Both the position numbers and the translations under genes were made by a program. From Spinacia oleracea (taxonomy: Eukaryota > Streptophyta > Magnoliopsida > Caryophyllales > Amaranthaceae), in assembly GCF_020520425.1 (NCBI RefSeq), contig NC_079492.1, positions 138,078,361-138,142,360 of the forward strand: 64,000 nucleotides of DNA. The letters are read 5' to 3'. Below, piece by piece: positions 21,201 to 32,769 of this stretch; within the stretch, counting starts at the first letter, position 1, and each line of letters begins with the position of its first letter. The notes below the pieces were generated by a model. The model searched no databases and was not told where the DNA came from. It worked only from the letters and a program-made list of their open reading frames with translations.

Positions 21201-21783
21201 TACTCTAAGATATGTTAACCATACAGCAGGCCAGGGCATTCTACTCAAAGCTGAAAATCATCTCACTCTTCAAGCCTTTTCTGACTCTGATTGGGCAGCT
21301 TGTTCTTCTACCAGAAGATCAGTCACAGGTTACATACTTCTTCTAGGTAACTCTCCTATCAGCTGGAAATCTAAGAAGCAATCTACTGTGTCTAAAAGTT
21401 CTTCTGAAGCAGAATACAGAGCCATGTCACAGGCTGCTAGTGAGGTTTCTTGGATAGTTAGACTTTTGAAGGAATTAGGCATCCATAATCTACAACCTGT
21501 TCAGCTTCATTGTGACAACCAATCTGCCCTTCATATAGCTAAAAATCCCATTTTTCATGAAAGGACAAAACACATTGAAGTGGATTGTCACTTCACTAGA
21601 GATAAGGTTCTTGAAGGTCTCTTACAATTAAGCTATCTTCCTACTACACACCAACTTGCTGACATTTTCACCAAGATACTTCCTGGCTGTCAACACAGAA
21701 CATTATCATCCAAACTTGGCATGGTCAATCCCTTACCCATACCAAGTTTGAAGGGGGGGTGTTGGTGTGCATTGTTCTTCTGA
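18235..21783 (+). mobile_element. pol region of the copia element
   Basis: Domains in order: end of the zinc knuckle, protease (LDSGASDHM), integrase zinc-binding part (HFRLGHMSF, CQICPMAKQ), integrase core (LLHIDVWGP, VRSDNA, HTPQQNGVVERKH), reverse transcriptase (YKARLVAKGF, YVDDIIITG) and RNase H (SDSDWA, SSSEAEYRAM). The end runs into the 3' LTR. Confidence 0.93.
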
Positions 21784-22172
21784 CCACAGCACACTTCATC
21801 ACAACAAGAGCAGCAACTCAGCACAGATGCAAGAGGCTTCTAGAAGTGCATGACATCATACAGATGACATCAGTGCATGACATCATACAGATGACATCAG
21901 CTCTAACTACCATCCCTAGAATTCAGGGAGTTAGTTAGCATTCAGTTACATGTAATAGATCATTGTAGATGCTGAGCTGTACTTTTGCTTCACTCTAATT
22001 GGTTGAGACACCTCACCAATCAGCTTGTATTTATAGTTCTAGTTGTTGCTGTAATCATTCAAGAATTCAATTCAATAATAAGAATTCCCTCTCTTTCTCT
22101 CTATGTTCATATTCTCTTTTGTTCTTACTGATGTTTCAGTAATTAGTTCATGCAAGATCATGAACTTTAACA
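21760..22172 (+). repeat. 3' LTR of the copia element
   Basis: 413 bp, starting right after the polypurine tract and ending TTTAACA before the target duplication. Confidence 0.95.
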
Positions 22173-22351
22173 GATTATTAAATACATAAAGGGACTCATC
22201 GTTGGTGTAATAGGATGTTAAAAGAAAGATTTTATCTTTGTCATAAAGAAAAGACTAAATTGAAATAGAGAAAATTTTAAAGAAGAATACTTAAATGAAA
22301 AGGTTCAAAGAAAACAAAAAGGATATATATAGGAGTAATATATACTTCGTA

Positions 22352-22695
22352 CTCCCTCCATTCCTTTTTGTTCTTCCCGTTTCTATTTCGGACGTTCCTA
22401 TATGTTCTTTCCATTTCCTTTTTTGAACATACCTTTTTACCATAAAATTCCCCATCATCCCTTATTTAATTAATTCACATTTCCCTATTCACCCACTCAA
22501 TCCCACTTTTATGATTTTTTATTAATTTATTAAAAATATCTTCTCTCTCCTTCATTTCTTTATTACTTTCTTTTACTACTTTATTACTTTCTCTTACATT
22601 CAATCATTACTCTTACACCCCATCATTACAAGATTCCATTTTCTTAATTTCCACACCATTTCCCAAACGGGAAGAACATAAAGGAACAGAGGGAG
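22352..22695. mobile_element. Stowaway-like MITE
   Basis: 344 bp with ends CTCCCTCCATTCCTTTTTGT / ACATAAAGGAACAGAGGGAG and TA flanks (22350-22351, 22696-22697). AT-rich interior, non-coding. Confidence 0.85.
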
Positions 22696-22731
22696 TACTT
22701 TTTTTTGTATTATATTCTACATTACTATCTA

Positions 22732-23037
22732 CTCCCTCCGTCCCTTAATACTCGCACCGGTTTGACTGGTGCGGAGTTCAAGACATTTGAATTGACTTAT
22801 TAATTTAATGTTGTTAGTTGATAGTGGAGTATTTTTTTAATATTGTTAGTGGGAAATGTGTAAGAGGTGGATGTAAATATTTAAATAATTTTTGTAAAAA
22901 TAGGGGTATAGGTGGGGTAGTAGGTAAGTGTGAGAAATAATATAATATTGATAAAAATTTCCATTTATAGAAACGGTGCAATTATTAAGGGACGGCCCGA
23001 AAAGGAAAGCGGTGCGAGTATTAAGGGACGGAGGGAG
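22732..23037. mobile_element. Stowaway-like MITE, relative of 2539-2818
   Basis: 306 bp with near-perfect ends CTCCCTCCGTCCCTTAATAC / GTATTAAGGGACGGAGGGAG and TA flanks (22730-22731, 23038-23039). It lies 36 bp from the previous MITE. Confidence 0.92.
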
Positions 23038-23172
23038 TATGTGCGTTTGTGAAACTTGTACTCCGTATTAGTTTGAAACTAGTATAGTACGCGTACGATT
23101 CACGATTTATGATATGAATAATAAGTTTGCATATCTAAACTATAGCTATAGACAATTATTATCAAAATAGGG

Positions 23173-24075
23173 CTTATAGATAATCTTCTTATTAAAACTA
23201 ATGATGGATAGATCTGTTACACCCCATACCGTGTCTTATTTATTTAACAAATTCAAAATAAAATAAAATAAGAGTACGTAGATAAATCTATGTTCTTCCT
23301 CTTTCATAACTCATGTCAAACATAAATTTATTCTCATCCAGTCATCCGCTCTTTACTTCGATAGTCATACCCACTTAATACTCCCTTATCATCTACATCA
23401 TTACCCTATCTTTTAACACCTACCTCGCCATATACTTTATTCAGCTAGAGATAACTTCGAAGCGGAGTGGGACTGGTCTCTCAACACCTACCTTAAAATT
23501 CTCATCCCCATTCCCATCACCACGATATATAGGTACGATACTCACCCCCGTCTTATTTCCATCCTCGCGTGCAAAAAATAAAATTAACCTCGCTTCATCA
23601 CCCGACCGTGTATCCACACCCGCCTCAAACCAAGCCCTAGACGGATGGACCCGATATTATTTTTTGATAAGAGAGTTTTAAATTTTAAAATTCTAAGAGT
23701 ATTTGACAATTTGGTTGTTTAATTACATTATACCTTGGACAGATATAACTTATAGATATTTTTCTAATTAAAAGTAATGATGGATAATACCTACTCCACT
23801 ATTTACTTTATTCAGCTAGTCATGACTTTGAGGCTGGTCCAGGTCTCCACACTCGTACTCTAAAATTTTCATCCATATCTCTGTCACCCACGATAGAAAA
23901 GGTACTCTCCCCTCCCAATCTTCTTCTTAACGGATACAAATCAAACTCATCCTCGAGCTATCACCCAACCGTGTATCCACGGTCGCCTCAACCCCACCCC
24001 TAGACTCAAATTCTTTTTTTGGTACGGGAGTTTTGAGTTTTAAAATTCTACTATAGAGTCTTTTACAATTCCAGT
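23173..24075. repeat. Diverged direct duplication, two blocks
   Basis: Block A (23173-23715) and block B (23748-24075) share, in order: CTTATAGATA...AATGATGGATA, TACTTTATTCAGCTAG, CACGATA...GGTAC, CACCC(G/A)ACCGTGTATCCAC, CGCCTCAA, CCCTAGAC, and GAGTTTT...TTTTAAAATTCTA. B is shorter, lacking an inner part of A. No coding potential is seen; they could be fragments of an old retrotransposon LTR. Confidence 0.7.
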
Positions 24076-25753
24076 GTCTTATTAGAATAATTGAGTAAAT
24101 AATAAAACATAATAATATGTACTCTCTCCGTCCGAATGTAATCGTTGCAATAGCCTTTATAGGGAGTTTCATACAATAAGCTATTGTAAGCTTATATATT
24201 ATAATTTAATAGAAAAATAGGTAAGATGGGAGATAGTGAGAATTTTTTTACATAGAATTAAGTATAATAAACGAAAATCACATAGCGACATAGCTACACA
24301 TCGATTTTCGTTACTCGAAATTGCGCATAAATATTTTTCATTAGATTACAATGTAAAGTAAAAACAAATATATTACCCATCAAATGATCAAAGACAAAAA
24401 AAAATGAAAAAAAATCTTAAATTTATTTTTCATTATTCAAGATTAAGGAACTATTAAATAAAAAGATAAGTAGAAATTATAAATTCGAGAAAGAAAAGAT
24501 ACTAAGTTATTAAACTTTCTTTTCAATAAGCATGACACAACCTTGATAAATACTACATCGAATATTAAACCAAAGACAAAAATAAGTTTTTCCAGATCAA
24601 GACATGTTCACACACACACATACGTTTATTTTAGACAAATAAGTTTTTTTCAGATAAAATAAACAAGGTCAGATAAGATAATATACGTTCGAATAATTTA
24701 AAATAAGATACGTTCAGATAAAATAACTCAAATAGTACATACCCTAAGGTGTAATAGTTGAATAAAATTTAATAAAAGGGTAAGGAATAGGCTTATTTTT
24801 CGAATATTAGACTAGTTTTCGAGTTGAACGACCACTAAAATGAAACCATATAAACAGTGGTTTAGCAAAAAAAATCAACGTTTGGGAGGCAAGGAAAAAA
24901 GTGAAACTAAATGGGGGGCGGGGGGCGGTGAGAAAAAAGATAAAACTAAAAAGGAAAAGAGTGGTTTAAGGATTTGAACCCTATACCAAGGAGTGCATAA
25001 GAGTTATTAAACTATAAATAAGCATTGAGGCAAGTAACATTTACTACGTAGTAATGTATTTTAGTATTTATTATTATAAATAAGTATTTTATGAAATTGT
25101 TGGGGGGGAGGGCCACCCCTATATGCGCCTCTACTTGTAAGAGGAGAGGGAGAAAGAGAATAAAGCAAAGAAGATATAGGTTTTCACAGGTCCAAACTCG
25201 GACCGGAAGGACAGAACACCCGAATTTCGAATATTCAAGATCTAGAAACCTGATCCAAAAATTCGGATTAGAGCGATTTAGACTGGTTGTAGACTTATTT
25301 TTATACTTTTTTTTACAAAAGTAATAAAAAAAATCAGAAAACTTATTGTTCAATGTCAATTTTTGTAAAAAAAGTAGAATAAAAATTTGCACAATACAAT
25401 ATTCTCTGCAACATGCAAATTAAAAGAGGAATTAACTTTTTTAAGTTGTTTTCATATTCATAATGAGTATTCTTTAAAGAAAATCAATCCAGTTCAAAAT
25501 CGATATTTAAAGGGTTTTAGACGATCAGATCAGAGTCCAAAAAATAATATTTTTGATCCAAAGATCTGACCGGTTGTCTCCAATCCGATTCGGTCCACTT
25601 TCTCCTTCTGGTCGATTTTTGCACACCCCTAAATCCCTAATAGAAGTGAGCGGCATTAAGGTTTCATAAATCACGTATCTATTAGTGCTACTAATTAGTG
25701 TTTTTTTTAACAAAATCAAAAGGAAAAAAGTTCAAAAGGTCTTGCGCGCACAA
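24076..25753. other. Intergenic, no gene recognised
   Basis: AT-rich. At 24119-24145 is one Stowaway-like end (TACTCTCTCCGTCCGAATG) without a partner. At about 24859-25137 is a hAT-like remnant: it starts CAGTGGTTTAGC, ends near GCGCCTCTACTTG, and contains a GGATTTGAACCCT B-box-like stretch on the minus strand; no target duplication. Confidence 0.5.
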
Positions 25754-26040
25754 GGTGTACAATAAATTTATTGTACACCAAGAAAACTTTTACCTAGTTT
25801 TTTTTTAACTTTAACCTAGTTTTGATTAACTTTTATATTAGTAGAAAAAAAGTTAATAGATAAATATTTTAAAGGGTTAAATGATTAATTTTATACATTA
25901 TTAGTAATTTTGAAGAAATAAGTTTTACTAAAATGAAGAAATTTATCACTAAAAAATAGATAACTTTTACGTATATAAGCTTAACTTTTAAGCATTTTGA
26001 ATTAACTTTTACTGCAGTGTACAATATTTATTGTACAACC
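25754..26040. repeat. Segment bracketed by two GTACAATA palindromes
   Basis: A perfect 26-bp palindrome at 25754-25779 (GGTGTACAATAAA and its inverse) and a near-palindrome at about 26018-26036 (TGTACAATA/TTTATTGTACA) enclose about 240 bp rich in AACTTTTA repeats. It may be a small DNA element. It ends about 330 bp upstream of the CAX start codon. Confidence 0.55.
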
Positions 26041-26370
26041 CTTATAAATAAGAATTTGTGATAAACGTTTTAGTTTAACTTCTTATCCACAACCCTTTTG
26101 TCTTCATATACAGAGTAATTAATTACATTTTACCCATATACTAGCTAGTTAGTATATACCCCTATTCACAAACAAAAACAGAGAAATTTCGAGGAAATAG
26201 CGAGCTCATGTTTGTAAAAAATAAATAAAAAGTGAGTATATAACAGTGTACAGAAAGTAGAAACTTGCAATTCATCAACATTTCCAATATTCAGCAGGGA
26301 TTTTCCTTTTCATTTATTGGTGAAATTGAGTTAAATTACTCCTAATTTATTTATTTTAGTTAAAAAGAGC

Positions 26371-29300
26371 ATGGACTCCGAATCACGTACAAAAGATTCC
26401 GTGTTGGTAGGTATGGAGGATGGTGGATTGAAGGGGACGACGACGACAACCACTAAGGAGGTCGTCCGACAAGGCCGGACAGCGCATAGCGTCTCTTCTT
26501 CTTCTCTCCGTAGGAAATCTGAACTTCAATTGATTTCCAAGGTTCAATGTGGGGTGCTGAAAAACATACTCAATAATCTACAACAAGTCATATTGGGGAC
26601 TAAACTTGCTCTTCTTTTTCCTGCTATTCCTTTGGCAATTGCGGCTCATCAATATAACTTTGGAAGGGTAAGCCCTAATTATAAACAACTTTTTTCACTT
26701 CTTTTTATAGTAATTAATTTTACATAGAAATTAAAGCCATTTTTTTTTTATTATTAATTTCCATGCAAATTATTTTTAAGGGTTGGAGTATATTTTGACT
26801 TTAATTAAAGTCCTTCTTTTATTGAAATCTAGTTTTAATTTTTTTATTAAGGTATAAGGAAACCCTTAGAGCGAAAGGGTTTGTTTTTATTTTTTTATAC
26901 ACTTAGAGCGCAAGGGTTTGTTTTGCTCATTTGATCATTTTTGCTCATTTAAAACCTTCCCATTGAGAAAAATTTAGGCACACTAGCTCGGAGATCATTT
27001 GACTTTAGGCGTACTAGTACTCGGGAATAAAAAGTAGGTGTGCTTCATTAACTATATATGGAATACAACTTAATTACTGGATTTTAACATACGTAGTATT
27101 TATTATCGATTTCCTTCTTGAAAATGAATATACTACTACTATATAATTATATCACTTACATTCTCGAATTATATTATAAACATTTAATTTATGTAGGAGA
27201 TTGTGGTTGTTTCCACTTGTACGTTTTTCTTATCTTTGAGGGGATTTGAAAAACTGGCCACTTGTTTAACTATATTACTCATGATTTCACAAAGGACAAG
27301 TGTGACAATTATAACCTACTAAGCTAGGTGTAAAAGTAGGAAATGAGGTACTATGGTGATGTTTGGTTGCACTTGGGATGCTATATTTTCCTTGTATTTG
27401 CAATTTTCATGTGTTTTAACTTTCTAAAAATTGAGTATTTTTGTTTAGTTCAACATAGGAAGTTAAAATTTCCATGGGAAGTTCTACTTACCTAGGGAGG
27501 ATTAGGTAAGCAACTTCCCCCATTTTGAGGGAAGTAGAACTTCCTAGTCAACCAAACAACCTCTTTGTTCTTCACTTCCTGGGAAATGAAACTTCCCATG
27601 TATTATAATGTCAACCAAACTAGCCCTATAAATATAGAAACCAATTTAAGTACTCTGTAATTTATATCACACTAAATATGATTAATTAGTTTAGCTAGTC
27701 GATAAAGTTCTTAAATAGATAAGAGCTATACATACGTGACCTCTATAAAATTGTACCTTCGTGACTTTAGGTTGCATAAATTAGAAATTTTACTTATAAT
27801 TCACATAAATTAGAAGTACATAGTACTACGTACATACTACGTAGTACGTATTACGGAGTATTTTTCATGGTTTTTTAAGCTTTATACCTTTGTAAATGAT
27901 GTTGCATAAATAAATACTCAAATTTTGGGTGCAGGAATGGACATTTGCTTTGAGCTTACTCGCTCTTACACCACTCGCCGAGCGCGTGAGCTTTCTCACT
28001 GAGTAAGTTCTTCGAGGAAAAAAATCAGTTCAAGGCGTCGAACTTTAGCATTTTTAGCATTCTTTAGCCTTTTATTACTTGTAAATTTTATTTGTATATT
28101 ATTCTTATCATAAGGTTATGAATTTGCAGACAAATTGCGTGCTACACTGGTCCAACAGGTAAAAATATAGTACTATATGTTACTTTCTCCGTATGTTAAT
28201 TAAATAATTAATTGTATATTTTAATTGAAATTAAGAATTGATATAAATGAATTGCAGTGGGAGGGCTTCTGAATGCAACATGTGGAAATGCAACGGAGCT
28301 AATAATAGCAATTCTTGCACTTAGCCAAAACAAAATAGCCGTTGTGAAGTACTCACTTCTTGGTTCCATTCTCTCCAACCTTCTTTTGGTTCTTGGCACT
28401 TCCCTCTTTTGTGGTGGCCTTGCCAATCTTAACAAGGAGCAAAAGTTTGATAGGGTACTTTTTTCATTTACCTCACTTTGATCCATTTCTAATTATGTCC
28501 ATACGTGATTTCTTGTTAGTTAATAATGAATCTCCATGTCTTGGCCTAGTAGTCAATTAAGACTGAAGATTTGTCTACAAATGTATAATAGGTCTCAGGT
28601 TTGAATCCTCTCGCCCCTATTTGTAATTTATATTACCATTATGGCTCATTCGTAACAAAAAATAACGAACATCCATAATTAGCTGATTTAGTAAGAGTCT
28701 TACCTTAGATTTTAGAGGCCCGTATGAGTTCAAATCTTTACCGTGTGTGGGGGTGGGGATCCCCTTTACTTCTCCCCCCTATCCTAAAGTGTTTGGACCA
28801 TGCTCCAAATACAAGAGAGACGTGATATAGTGAAATACGAACATTATCTTTCTACAAGAGTACTTCTAAAGTCTTTAAGGTATGGAGTCCCATACTTTAG
28901 TCCCACACTCCCACCATGCATAGTAGGGAATCTCAAATTGATGAGAATTAATGAATTGAAGTGAGTTCAATTAAAGTTTAAAACCACTTCTTTAACTTTC
29001 TGAAACGTCCGTTTCATTAAGTTCTTTACGCTTTGAAAAATGTATCCAACAATTAAAATTTTGACCATAAATTCTCACTATTATGTCTATCGAAAATTAT
29101 CATGAGATATCTTCTTAGATTCGTCCCAAAATGTATTTTATAAATATCAATTTTTTATAATTTTTTTGCCATACAGAATTGGATACATTAACGGTCAAAC
29201 ATTGCACCAGATTCCGTGCAAATAGTAAGTGTAAAGATCTTTTTAAAATAGAATTTGGAATTTGGAACTTTGAAGGACTAATTAAGAATGTTACATGTTA

Positions 29301-30980
29301 CTCCGTACAATAATACCCTTATGTATCCTACTATGATATAAGAATGTTACTAATATTACAAGTTTTTGTTTATTGATAAGTGTACATATGTTTTTGTGCA
29401 ACCATTTAACAGAAACAAGCAGATGTGAACTGCTTCCTGTTGTTGCTGGGATTATTATGCCACATTTTGCCATTACTCTTCAATTATGCTGCTGATTCTA
29501 CTCAATCTGCTCAATCTGTTGCCCTCTCAACACTGACCTTATCCAGAGTAAGCAGCATAGTGATGCTGTTGGCTTATATTGCTTACCTTATCTTCCAATT
29601 ATGGACTCATAGACAGTTCTTTGAGGCTCAAGAGGTGATTACTCGTTCACGTGAATCCCAAATCTATTAAATTTTTACAACATTTTATTGTTCTACTAAT
29701 TGATCATTTGGTCATTATGAAACTACTAGGATTCTGATGATGAAGCAGAAAATTCTGAAGAAGTTCCTGTAATTGGTTTTTGGAGTGGATTTGCTTGGTT
29801 GGCTGGAATGACTGCTGTTATTGCATTGTTATCTGAGTATGTTGTTGGTACCATTGAGGTAATTTACCAATCTACATTCTGAACTTTCCCATATTACCCT
29901 TAATGATTAATGTACCTGTGACAAATTCTGAATTCTGATTTGGTATATGCAATTGATGGGGTGGCAGGCTGCTTCTGACTCCTGGGGTGTATCAGTGAGC
30001 TTCATCAGCATAATTTTGCTACCAATTGTTGGAAATGCAGCAGAACATGCTGGAGCTGTCATTTTTGCTTTCAAGAACAAATTGGTATGTTTAATATTCC
30101 CATGATCATAATATTAATTTAATATATAATACAAATAATTTTCCTTGATTTTATCTTAATACATTAATTAATCCTCTAAAAATTGAACAGGATATTTCCT
30201 TGGGTGTTGCTCTAGGATCAGCTACTCAGATCTCCATGTTTTTGGTAAGTACTTATTAGTTGATATTCCCTCTGTCCCTAAATAATCACAATTACCTAAG
30301 TACCCTTAATGAGTACAATGTTTTGTGCAGGTCCCGTTGTGTGTAATAGTCGCTTGGATAATGGGTATCGAGATGGATCTTAACTTCAATACAATTGAAA
30401 CTGGTTGTCTAGCTATTTCAATAATTGTCACAGCCTTCACTTTGCAGGTATAAAAAATTCATCTTATTCTAATTAATAATTCTAATTAAGTTCCAATTAG
30501 TTAGTTAATTAAGCTAACCATCATAATAATGCATGCATTTCTTTTATGTCATGCGCAGGATGGAACTTCTCACTACATGAAAGGATTAGTTCTGCTACTT
30601 TGTTACGTTGTTATCGGGGCTTGCTTTGTTGTTCTTCAAACACCTCCAAGTAAGAGACTATAGTACTATACCATATACGAACTATGTATGAAATACGGGG
30701 TATATAATACTTAAAATCATACGGAGTATTATATTTTACCATAGTTCTAAATGTTCCCTCCGCCTCATATTACTTAACCAAGTTGGGTTCTTTTTTCGTG
30801 ATATCTTAAATTATATACTACTCTGTGTACGGAGTATCATTTTTAGCTTGATTTAATTTAGAAAAAGAATGTTATTGTACGTGCTTAATTTTGTGGTGAA
30901 TTTACGTATTGCCTACAGGCCAACCAAAAATCATGAATATGGCAGATTCATCCACCAACGACAAACTCTTCAGATTTTAA
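26371..30980 (+). CDS. CAX: Vacuolar cation/proton exchanger (CAX1/CAX3 type)
   Basis: Eleven exons: 26371..26667, 27935..28002, 28130..28158, 28258..28454, 29413..29634, 29730..29858, 29968..30084, 30191..30244, 30331..30447, 30559..30649, 30919..30980. Every junction is GT-AG and phases close to 460 codons plus stop, the usual CAX length. The protein moves Ca2+ (and perhaps other divalent metals) into the vacuole in exchange for H+. Seen: an N-terminal regulatory tail with [17 protein letters not shown], then [20 protein letters not shown], the first alpha repeat [13 protein letters not shown] with its acidic residue, an acidic central loop ([11 protein letters not shown]) and the second alpha repeat [20 protein letters not shown]. 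About eleven hydrophobic segments are expected. First of three conserved neighbours with the carrier and RUS5-like gene. No damage seen. Confidence 0.95.
28540..28775 (+). repeat. Two tRNA-like (SINE-type) segments in CAX intron 4
   Basis: TTGGCCTAGTAGTC with CAGGTTTGAATCCTC (about 28540-28611), and TTAGTAAGAGTC with GAGTTCAAATCTT (about 28689-28740), look like A and B boxes of tRNA-derived retroposons. Tails and duplications are not clear. Confidence 0.45.
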
Positions 30981-31964
30981 GAGGTGAGCTAGAATTGTTT
31001 TGTGTAATTTTATAATCGTACGCAGTTACATTATCCGTTATGATATGATAAGATATCAGAAGATTATACTCGAGATATTATAAATTTATAAGATATCTTT
31101 GATACTCCATTATAAGATCTGCTCGAGATATCAAAACATATTTTATAATATCTCAAGCATGTCTTTTGATATCTTGCCATATCTAACATTATCAGCTTAA
31201 ACTCACAAAACAATTTAGTAACGTTACTTCCAAATTATTTCGTCCTTGATTTCCACTTTTATGAACTCATTTGAAATTAATTAGACTTATTTGGGTTGTA
31301 GGTTATTTTCTTTGGGTAGTCCATCGTTTTGTTGAACTTAAATAAACTTAATTTTTCCTATAAGTGAAAACAAGGTGAACAAGACAGGTCCTAATTAATA
31401 GTTACCGCATAGAGATTAATGAGAGTACGATATTGCAGGTTTTTCTCAATCAGGCACCAAGGAACCAAAATAGCAAGGTTGTCAAATCAAAGGAATTTAT
31501 TGATTGCTCCATCAAAACGTACTGATCGACTACAGAGAGCCCATCAAACTCCTATGTTGGTGCCAAATAAAAATTAAAAATCTCAAAAAAAAAAAGAAAA
31601 GAAAAATATCTACTCTAATCATGCATATTATACTGTCAAATGCTCTAGGAAAACTGCTACTATTGCAGCAGCAACGAAAGCTGATGGAGATACGCATGCA
31701 TATGCCATATCATACGAGAATTTAATTCATAGTCTCCATTTACAACCAACAATAAAATTGAAATTATTTGGTAGGGAGACACTTTTGCTATATATATAAA
31801 AAAAAATGCTTGTTTTGTTTCTTAATTATGGTTTTATTGGAAATAATAAAACAATACTGTAATTTAATTTAATTTGGTTCTACTTTTTGTACTTGAATTC
31901 CACTCTTTTTGTTGTAATAATACAAGTTTTTAATCAAATTATGGCTACATGTTCAATTTTCATA
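30981..31964. other. CAX 3' flank and intergenic
   Basis: Contains the probable CAX 3' UTR and AT-rich sequence with a local GATATC/AGATATCT-rich patch (31040-31190) of short inverted copies. No gene or terminal-repeat element was recognised before 31965. Confidence 0.55.
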
Positions 31965-32184
31965 GGGGCTTACTATTTACCGCCCCATATTACTTAAAAT
32001 CGCCCTAATATTTTATCCATATACCCCCTTTATTTACCCCCTCATTTTAGCATTTACCATTATCCTTTACCTTTTCCCTTTTTACCGCCCACCCTAAACA
32101 TAATGTGAAATAATTTTTACATGGCCGAGACTACCGATGGAACATCAAATTCACAAGAGGACTTTTTTTCGGAAAAATATTGAG

Positions 32185-32592
32185 AAACTTATGCATTTCT
32201 AGCTTGTACCATGGTACAGACTTATGAGTTTTGAGCTCCGACCATGGTATAGACTTATGTAGTTTAAGCTCGTACCATGGAAGGAGCTTAAACTTCATAA
32301 GTGTATACCATGGTCGGAGCTCAAAACTGATAAGTCTATACTATTTAATGTTTTGATTTGTTGTTGAATTTGATGTAATTTGTTTCGGAGAAAAGATTAA
32401 GAGACTTATGCATCTTAAGCTTGTACCATGGTACAGACTTATGAATTTTAAGCTCGTACCATGGCAGGAGCTTAAAATGCATAAGTCTATGTCATGGTGT
32501 GAGCTTAAAATGCATAAGTCTATGCCATGGTATGAGCTTAAAATGCATAAGTCTCTACCATGGTGTAAACTTAAAATGCATAAGTTTGTGGA
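32185..32592. repeat. Palindromic minisatellite with CCATGG cores
   Basis: Units of about 30 bp (GAGCTTAAAATGCATAAGTC followed by TATGCCATGGT) occur in both orientations; at 32185-32340 the orientations alternate, and at 32470-32590 four units run head to tail. CCATGG lies at most junctions. A short open frame across it is only the repeat read in frame. Confidence 0.85.
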
Positions 32593-32769
32593 ATCAAAAT
32601 TAAATTAGTATTTTTTTAATTTGATTAATGTACTTATTGACAAATAAAATTGCTTGGTTTAAATAATTTTTTTTATGGGTGTATGGTGGTGGTTTGGATG
32701 AAGATACTTTCTCTCTTCAAAATAGATGGGGTAAAATTTGGGAGAAAAGTTTCATTATATAAGGATATT

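Larger units (their letters stand above)
16844..22172 (+). mobile_element. Ty1/copia LTR retrotransposon, young and close to whole
   Basis: The 5329-bp element has 413-bp LTRs, a primer-binding site, gag and pol regions, a polypurine tract (AAGTTTGAAGGGGGGG) and a 5-bp target duplication GATTA (16839-16843, 22173-22177). Order protease-integrase-reverse transcriptase-RNase H defines copia. The LTRs differ at about three of 413 sites, which at usual plant rates suggests an age of a few hundred thousand years (inference). The coding region shows about one break; otherwise it looks whole. Confidence 0.95.

Noticed and set aside
27355-27620. Possible Tourist-like MITE in CAX intron 1 (GTTTGGTTG / CAACCAAAC)
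   Set aside because: The ends are only weakly inverse and I found no convincing TTA/TAA duplication; left as suggestive only.
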